Part shown: piece by piece, positions 58,278 through 64,000 of the stretch | Layout of the letters: each line of letters begins with the position of its first letter | Numbering within the stretch: position 1 is the stretch's first letter | Assembly (NCBI GenBank): GCA_001051155.2 | Contig: JYIP02000006.1 | Coordinates: 2,046,001-2,110,000, forward strand | Direction: 5' to 3' | Length of the DNA: 64,000 nt | From: Chrysoporthe austroafricana | Lineage: Eukaryota > Ascomycota > Sordariomycetes > Diaporthales > Cryphonectriaceae | The notes under the pieces: model-generated | Seen by the model: the letters and a program-made list of their open reading frames with translations, nothing else | The model's database searches: none | Told to the model about the DNA's origin: nothing | Program-made: the position numbers and the translations under genes

Positions 58278-58738
58278 TCGGTTGAGTCTGGCTTTCTCTG
58301 TTTCGCTTGTTTCCTTGAAGGCGGCATGCAGGCGGAACTCTCCTCCTTCACAGACCACATCGGGGACCGCAGCAGCGCTGAACTGCTGCAAAAGCACCCT
58401 AATTTGTGACAGATCAGCAATACACATACGATTTTAGACTTTGAGCACTAAATTTACTTCTCAAGCACCGGGCGACCCTTTCCCCGCCCCCACCTCTCCG
58501 GATGTCGAGCTGCTGCCCCTAAGCTCCACGGACATCCAGAAGACCCCGGGCAGCCTCGTGCATATACATGGTTGTTGTACCAGTGTCACGCCACATTCAT
58601 ATGTCCAAAATATTTCCTTCATTCCAGACTGCAAATAAACCTTCGCCAAGGAAGATTGTTCTCTTCCCCAAGCGGCCAGCAAGACCCTACCGGAGGAAGA
58701 CGAGATTGGTACCTTGTGTCCCCCAAGATCATTCCACC
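58278..58738. other. Spacer upstream of the CocE-type hydrolase
   Basis: This contains short frames on both strands and a possible minus-strand intron (58443-58384 region). The hydrolase frame is open back to an ATG at 58568, so part of this stretch could be coding for an N-terminal extension. Confidence 0.4.
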
Positions 58739-60630
58739 ATGTCCTCTCAAGACGTCAACACACCTCCAATCAGGGATATCTCCTCCCGCCACGAGGACAA
58801 GGAGAATAATCTCCTGTTTCTAAAGAACGTTTCTATCCCGCTCAGACACTCCCCGCTACCCATCCGTGCCAACATCTACCTTCCCCTCAGCTCCACCACC
58901 CAACCTGAGGCACAGTACCCCGTGCTCGTGACCTATGGGCCCTACGGAAAGGATATCCCCTACGCGAGCTTCTTCCCGGGCTCGTTCGACGAGCTCAACC
59001 CGGAGCATAAGTCGAAGTACTCAGCATGGGAGACACCCGACCCCGTCTTCTGGACCCGGCACGGGTACGCCATCGTCCGCGCAGATGAGCGCGGCACGGG
59101 GCAGAGCCCCGGGGTGTTGGACACGATGAGCAAAGGGACCAGCGAGTGTTTCTTTGATGTGGTGGAGTGGGCCGCCCTGCAGAGCTGGAGTTCCGGCAAG
59201 GTGGGCTTGCTGGGGATCTCGTACTACGCAGGCAGCCAGTGGCGGGTCGCGGCACGGCGGCCGAAGGGGCTGGCGGCGATCATCCCGTGGGAGGGCATGA
59301 GTGACTACTATCGGGACCGGTGCCGCCACGGCGGGATCCTGAGCAATCGCTTCATTGGCTTCTGGTGGAACAGACAGGTGCTGGTGAACCAATATGGCAA
59401 GGACGGACGATCCAGGTTGACCTTTCCGCCCGATGGGCCTGGGGCGAGGGGCCAGGAGGAGACCATCGAGGGGAGTCTGCCTGAGGATGTGCTACTGAAG
59501 AACCGAAGGGATCAGACGAAAGACAACGAGAACAATCAGTTCAGAGACGATGAGTACTACTCCAGCAAGGAGTACAAGCTGGAGGATATCGAGGTACCGG
59601 TGCTGAGTGTTGCAAACTGGGGCGGCATCCTTCTCCACCTCAGGGGCAATGTCCAAGGCTACCTGCGCGCGGGCTCCAAGTTCAAGTACCTGCGGTTCAT
59701 CACCGGAAGGCATGACCTGCCGTTCTACTATCATGATGAGGTTGAGGTGCAGAAGAGCTTTCTGGATGCGTTTCTGAAAGGAGAGGACCGCGTGGGCTGG
59801 AGTATTCCGGGCAAAGTCGCACCGGTGACACTGACGCTGAGGAAAGGCAACGTTGGCTACAACGATGCAGAGAAGGAGAAGGCATATCCCAAGAGAGAGG
59901 AGAAGGCATGGCCGCTGCCAAACACCAAGTACACCAAGTACTATCTCACTCATGAGCAGGCTCTGACGACCAGCAGACCGGCCGGAAAGGAGCTCAAGGA
60001 GCTGACATACAGCGCGCTGGGGACTCTGGACAATCCCGCATTGATCCAATTCACCACTGCGCCGTTCGAGGCGGAGACGGAAATTACAGGACACCCTGTC
60101 GCCCACCTGTGCGTGTCGACCACAGGCCCCTCCGACACAGATATCGACATCTTCGTCACGATCCGGCATCTGGACGCCTCAGGACAAGAAATCTTCTATA
60201 CGGGTACGGCCGGCGATCCAGTTCCTCTCTGCAAGGGCTGGCTCAGAGTGAGCCTTGCCAAAGTCCACGACAAACATCCCAACCATAAGTCGTGGCTGCC
60301 ACACCGGGAGTATCTATCCACGGACGTCCAACCGGTAGAGACCGGTAAGGTTTACGAGGTCGATGTCGAGATCTGGCCCACGAACGTGATAGTCGGCAAG
60401 GGAAACAAACTAGTTTTCGAGGTTTCTAGTGGCGACACCCGGGGCTGTGGTGTTTTTCAGCATAACTCAGAAGTCGACCGGTAAGCATTTCTACCCGAGG
60501 CCTCCTTCCACAGAGACGACTGGAGCTGACTCTCGATAGACCCGAGTCGAAGTTTCGTGGCGACAATCACATCCAGTTCGGAATGGGATTTGAGAATTAT
60601 TTGACATTGCCGGTGATTCCGTCCCAGTAG
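58739..60630 (+). CDS. CocE/NonD-family alpha/beta hydrolase (X-Pro dipeptidyl-peptidase S15-like), 610 aa, 2 exons
   Basis: The exons are 58739-60480 and 60540-60630 (59-nt intron GTAAGC...TAG). The ATG at 58739 has a good context (CCACCATGT) and gives MSSQDVNTPPIRDISSRHED; an in-frame ATG at 58568 would add 57 basic residues that could act as a presequence. The catalytic domain shows VLVTYGPYGKD, GYAIVRADERGTGQSPG and the nucleophile elbow GKVGLLGISYYAGSQW (Ser about residue 161). FITGRHDLPFYY follows in the region where the acidic and His residues are expected. The C-terminal half is the jelly-roll domain of the family (ITGHPVAHLCVSTTGPSDTD onward). Members cleave ester, amide or X-Pro bonds; the substrate here is unknown. 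No secretion signal is seen. Confidence 0.9.
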
Positions 60631-61154
60631 AGCATAGATGTGGATGACAAGATGTAGACAGTTGGACACAGTGGACCTTGCTGGACTTTGTTATCTAGTA
60701 GGTAGTGGACAGCGTGTATCGAGATTGATAAGCCTCTGGATCATAAGACACGGCTGTCATATAGAGAAGGTTGTGGTTGGCAGGCAGAGTAATGACCATC
60801 ATTCCAGTCAATATTGTTGTCAAGGCCAGTATCAAAGTGTGGATGCAGTGACCGGGGTCGCTGAGTCCTGGCGTGCCCTGGAGCTTTCCCTGTGGAGTCC
60901 AGCAGCTAGGTGGGCCCTGGAGCTGCTTGTGACCAATTGCAGGCTCCATGGGCCAGGTACCCCTGAGGCAATCGGAGTGCTGCGTACCTCCGCTGTGGAA
61001 GGCCACATCTTCAATTGACGTGCCTGCAACTTTTCTGGGACGAAGCTTCGCTCCCATACCACATTCACTCCAAGAGGTGCAACACGACCTCTGCGGCCTG
61101 CGTCTTTCCTTCTCCGGTTCTTCCTGTCCCCCTCTCCTCTGATCCATCGGCATC
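60631..61154. other. Spacer between the CocE-type hydrolase and IRC22; nothing else seen
   Basis: Only chance frames are present. It should carry the hydrolase 3' UTR and the IRC22 promoter. Confidence 0.5.
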
Positions 61155-62117
61155 ATGGCTTTCCTCAAGTTCTCGACTCTCGCTCTCCTGGCCCTGCGTG
61201 TCGCCTCCGTCTTCGCGGCAGACGCAGTTGTAAGTCTTGCTGCCGCCCGGCCCCCTAGCCATGCGCGCACGAGGGCAGCTGCGTGTGAACCTAGCCAGGC
61301 TGTAATTTATTCCTGATACTAACTGATCTCTTTTCTAGCCTGAGGATGCGACCGCCCCCGACGCTGGTTCCCCCGAGTTGAAGATCGACATCGCAACGAC
61401 ATTCCCCGACTCGACGTTCGGCGTCAAGCTCGTCAACGGCCGCCCTACAAAGGCGGTAGTCGAGATCCAGAACCACGAAGATGGGCCGATCAACCTCGTA
61501 TTTATGGGAGGTATGCTGGCGACCACCCAGCCCCTGCCCGAAGACGCGCCTCCGTCTGCCGGTGTCCTCCGCAACCTGTCCGCCATGAGCTACGATGTCG
61601 ATATCGGTGCCGGGGAGACCCGCGCGCTGCCCTTCCCCTTCGTGTTAGACATGCAGCCTCAGGATGTCGTCCTCAACCTCCTGGCCGTCATCCGCAACGA
61701 GAAGAACCAGATCTTCCAGGTCGAGGCTCACAGCGGCCTGGCCAGCATTGTTGAGCCTCCCACCAGCATCTTCGACCCCCAGATGTACGTGAAATCACTG
61801 ATTCTCCTCGCTTGCCCGAGTCTTCCGTATGGCTGACATTTCTCTGCAGAATCTTCCTCTACGTCTTCCTTACTGGCGCCTTCGGTGGCACCCTCTATTT
61901 CATATATAAGACTTGGATCGAGGCTCTCTTCCCCCAGGCCAAGAAGGCTCCTCGTGCTGGGAAGAAGGCCAAGAAGATCGAAGCTACCGAGCCCCTGTCT
62001 GGCCCTGAGTCTCCCGGTGTTGCCTCTGGTGTCGACAAGGACTATGATGAGAGCTGGATCCCGGACCACCACCGCCGACCAGCCGCGAAGCGTACTAAGT
62101 CCAAGAAGACCGAGTAG
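61155..62117 (+). CDS. IRC22: IRC22 / TRAP-alpha-like ER membrane protein, 262 aa, 3 exons
   Basis: The exons are 61155-61229, 61339-61784 and 61850-62117; introns are 109 and 65 nt. Residues 1-21 ([21 protein letters not shown]) form a clear signal peptide. An acidic linker is followed by a lumenal beta domain with [32 protein letters not shown] and [20 protein letters not shown]. The splice after FDPQ joins to a membrane segment (about 174-196, [20 protein letters not shown]) and a Lys-rich cytosolic tail ([12 protein letters not shown], ending KRTKSKKTE). This is the layout of fungal Irc22, a relative of the translocon-associated protein alpha subunit of the ER. The exact role is not established in fungi. 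It is convergent with the eS28 gene. Confidence 0.92.
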
Positions 62118-62972
62118 AGTGCGGGCTCGAAGGGCAAGGGCAAGCGTGGACGCCATCACAAGCTGGCGAACGAGAATGTGCAAATGTAGTGCGCTTCTAC
62201 CTGGGCTGCTCATACCTGCGGAATATCAATTGTCAGGATTGACCTGATGGAATGGATGAAACCCTCGGGAGACCAGAACAACATTTACTGGGAACTTGTC
62301 GAGTACGGCATAAAAGTCATTCCAGGCCGCGCCCGCGGTCTTGCAGTCATTACGGCTCTGTATACTTCAAAATGAATTAGTCAAGCCGTCAAGTTTGGAT
62401 GTATTACTCTACACCGTGACTGCAATCCTGTGCATTGCAGCCCCGTAGCTCCACATCAGCGTTCAAACAAAAGCCCATGCAAGGGTTGGCAATGGCTTGT
62501 AATGCACATTCTCGACCGCGCGTCCCTCGTAATTGTCGGCTGATAGAGGTTTATGGGCTGACCATAACAGCGCGATCAACCGTGGCGGCTGCCCACATGT
62601 GGTCTAAAGCGCCAACAACAGCAAGTCTGCATCAAGCACACACACGTCTCCAAAAGTCACATGGTCCCAATGCGGCGAGACAATCTTTCGGCCGGACAAG
62701 AATGGTTGTGATTCGTGCTTTTTGTTTTGTTGTAATTCGCAACTCCAGTAGTATCCGGGACTCCCTCTCTAGAAATAAGACCCGAGGCCCCAATACACGG
62801 CGGCGTCGCTCATCGTCATCATGAGAAAGGATCCGCCCAAAGACCTGTGCCAATGTTGTGCCATATCCGCCCGCGCCGGATGCTGTTTGATGCAACTCGT
62901 CCACTGCAGCCGCCACAGGTTTGCCATCCCCACAACTTCGCTCACCCCGACCGCTCCATCTCTGTGGTCTTT
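62118..62972. other. Convergent spacer between IRC22 and the eS28 gene; nothing else seen
   Basis: Frames here are short and non-ATG or antisense to neighbouring exons. It is likely 3' UTR sequence of both neighbours. No snoRNA was recognised, although ribosomal protein loci sometimes host them. Confidence 0.45.
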
Positions 62973-63345
62973 CTACCTCAGGCGTCTGGCTTCACGCTCG
63001 GATTCGAGGAGGCAGAGAATGTCGTTCTCACGGACTATAGGTGGTGGAGGGAAAAAATTGTCAGCACTTCGCCCTACACTCTCGCTATCCCCATGTCTAT
63101 CTGGCTGGGTGGGAGTTCGTACCGGGTCCCTTCACGTTGCGGATGATCGAACGGGTCTGGTCGTCCATGAACTCGACGCGAACCTGGGTAACACCACCGC
63201 GAGAGCCTACAATCCATCAAAATCAGTTTCTTGCGCTTCTCCCCTCCTGGCGACGACAGATTTTCTTGGTGGGTTCTTCCGTACCGGTACGGCCGAGGAC
63301 GCGGGTGACCTTGACGAGCTTGACGGGTTGCTTGGAGGCATCCAT
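62973..63345 (-). CDS. RPS28: Cytosolic ribosomal protein eS28 (Rps28), 68 aa, 3 exons
   Basis: The exons are 63345-63285, 63206-63123 and 63034-62973; introns are 78 and 88 nt. The assembled protein begins [20 protein letters not shown], continues [20 protein letters not shown] and [20 protein letters not shown], and ends ARRLR, which matches eS28 throughout; 68 aa is the usual length. It is an OB-fold protein of the 40S subunit near the mRNA exit site. Because the coding exons are only 61-84 nt, the gene is invisible to a simple long-frame search; the long frames in this area are antisense or intron read-through. Confidence 0.96.
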
Positions 63346-63566
63346 TTTGGCTGATGTGTGATCTTCGTCTGTTCGGCGGAGAGTCGAGTCGAGGGATCAA
63401 TGGTCGTTTGGGTTTGATTGTCGTGAGGCCGCGTGGGGGATGTCGAAAAGTGGATGTGGGAAAGTGGTAGTACGGCTGGCGTGCTAGGCTAGGCGAACTT
63501 TTCGCTGGTGCGGTGAAAATCGTATTTGGTTTAGCGTGGCTGCAAACGCCAGCTGCCAGGGACCGG
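63346..63566 (-). promoter_or_regulatory. Promoter region of the eS28 gene
   Basis: This short spacer separates the eS28 start from the stop of the next minus-strand gene. No specific ribosomal protein promoter element was identified. Confidence 0.4.
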
Positions 63567-64000
63567 CTACAGCTGCCCGCCCAAGAGCTTCTTCGACCAG
63601 GCTTCGACTTCACGCTGCTCTTCTACGTCAATTTCTTGACGAACCATTGCGGTAAACTTCGTCCTATCTTGTTGAAGTTCTTTGGAATCATGGTGCTCCT
63701 TCTCGACCCTCGTCAAAAAGTAGGCCTTCTGCGGAATCAACGACTGATACCAAACTCCTTCATGAGCCTCGATATTGAGGCTTGCTCTAGCCTGAGGGAT
63801 TCAGCTCGAATATCGTGTTAGTTGATAGAAGCTCTATTGAGACAAGCCTCGCGCATCTTCATCCGTCTTGTTGAGCTTTCCGTCTCCTTCAGTGCTTCTT
63901 CCCTCGAATCAACTCCAGGCGCACTGCAAGGCCTATGAGATCACCACTACACAAGTGCACTTTTCATGCAGGGGCAATTCTCAACCACGAGGCTATGGGC
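63567..64000 (-). CDS. C-terminal part of an unidentified gene running off the right edge
   Basis: The last two exons fit as 63923-63844 and 63784-63567, joined over a 59-nt intron that contains CTAAC; the donor GTCTCA is weak and the acceptor choice (63785 or slightly upstream) is not certain. The readable end of the protein is EEALKETESSTRRMKMREA, then SLNIEAHEGVWYQSLIPQKA, YFLTRVEKEHHDSKELQQ and EQREVEAWSKKLLGGQL before the stop. It is charged and helical, probably a coiled coil. The remaining upstream exons lie beyond position 64000. I do not recognise the family. Confidence 0.5.

Noticed and set aside
63074..63613. Minus-strand frame of 179 codons over the eS28 locus
   Set aside because: It runs through eS28 introns in the wrong frame; the spliced 68-aa eS28 model explains the region.
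1..64000. A secondary-metabolite or defence gene cluster, CRISPR array, or prophage
   Set aside because: The window is eukaryotic, the genes are mostly unrelated housekeeping functions, and no core biosynthetic enzyme, repeat-spacer array or phage gene was seen.

Overview
The window is nuclear DNA of a filamentous ascomycete (Pezizomycotina; the overall look is Sordariomycete, which is an inference). The reasons are short GT-AG introns (about 50-200 nt) often with CTAAC-like branch sites, gene families typical of these fungi (fungal SCAP, recyclin-1, Mediator Med5, IRC22, a zipper-less bZIP-like factor, a 14-3-3-like protein, CocE-type hydrolase), and a dispersed 5S rRNA copy with a Pol III-type T tract. 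There is no operon structure. Start codons were chosen at ATG; several open frames extend upstream through non-ATG codons and were trimmed, and exons were joined by eye at phase-compatible splice sites.

Layout, left to right: 14-3-3-like protein (+, 0.5-1.5 kb); SNF2/RING helicase of the SHPRH/Irc20 type (-, 2.1-7.0 kb), divergent from the mitoribosomal protein mS41 (+, 7.6-8.3 kb); about 5.5 kb without genes, mostly GC-rich; bZIP-like factor (+, 13.8-14.4 kb); recyclin-1 (-, 16.5-19.5 kb); SCAP, the SREBP escort protein (-, 20.3-23.7 kb); a 3.2-kb spacer with short tandem repeats and one exact SRE-1 word; JMJD7-like JmjC hydroxylase (+, 26.9-28.3 kb); SANT-like acidic protein (-, 29.1-30.6 kb); Cys-rich single-pass membrane protein (-, 32.5-33.9 kb); SDR oxidoreductase (+, 36.0-36.8 kb); poly-Ala hypothetical protein (-, 36.9-38.4 kb); a 5.8-kb gene-free block; a conserved fungal protein with a broken or unusually spliced 3' end (+, 44.2-45.3 kb); a degenerate 5S rRNA copy (-, 46.7 kb); Med5 (+, 47.3-50.8 kb); small Cys-containing protein (-, 52.2-53.0 kb); LigB-type dioxygenase and an active-site-less aldehyde dehydrogenase homologue (-, 54.1-57.4 kb); small membrane protein (+, 57.8-58.3 kb); CocE/S15 hydrolase (+, 58.7-60.6 kb); IRC22 (+, 61.2-62.1 kb); ribosomal protein eS28 (-, 63.0-63.3 kb); and the 3' end of an unidentified gene leaving the right edge (-).

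The genes are mostly independent housekeeping functions: chromatin and transcription (SNF2/RING, Med5, bZIP-like), translation (mS41, eS28, 5S relic), membrane traffic and ER (recyclin-1, SCAP, IRC22) and small-molecule enzymes. The only plausible functional pairs are the adjacent same-strand LigB dioxygenase and ALDH pseudoenzyme, and the divergent SNF2/mS41 promoter. I found no intact transposon, CRISPR array, biosynthetic cluster or obviously new multi-gene system. The most unusual items are the ALDH pseudoenzyme, the divergent 14-3-3-like protein, the 5S relic, the frame break at 45.1 kb and the two large GC-rich gene-free blocks.
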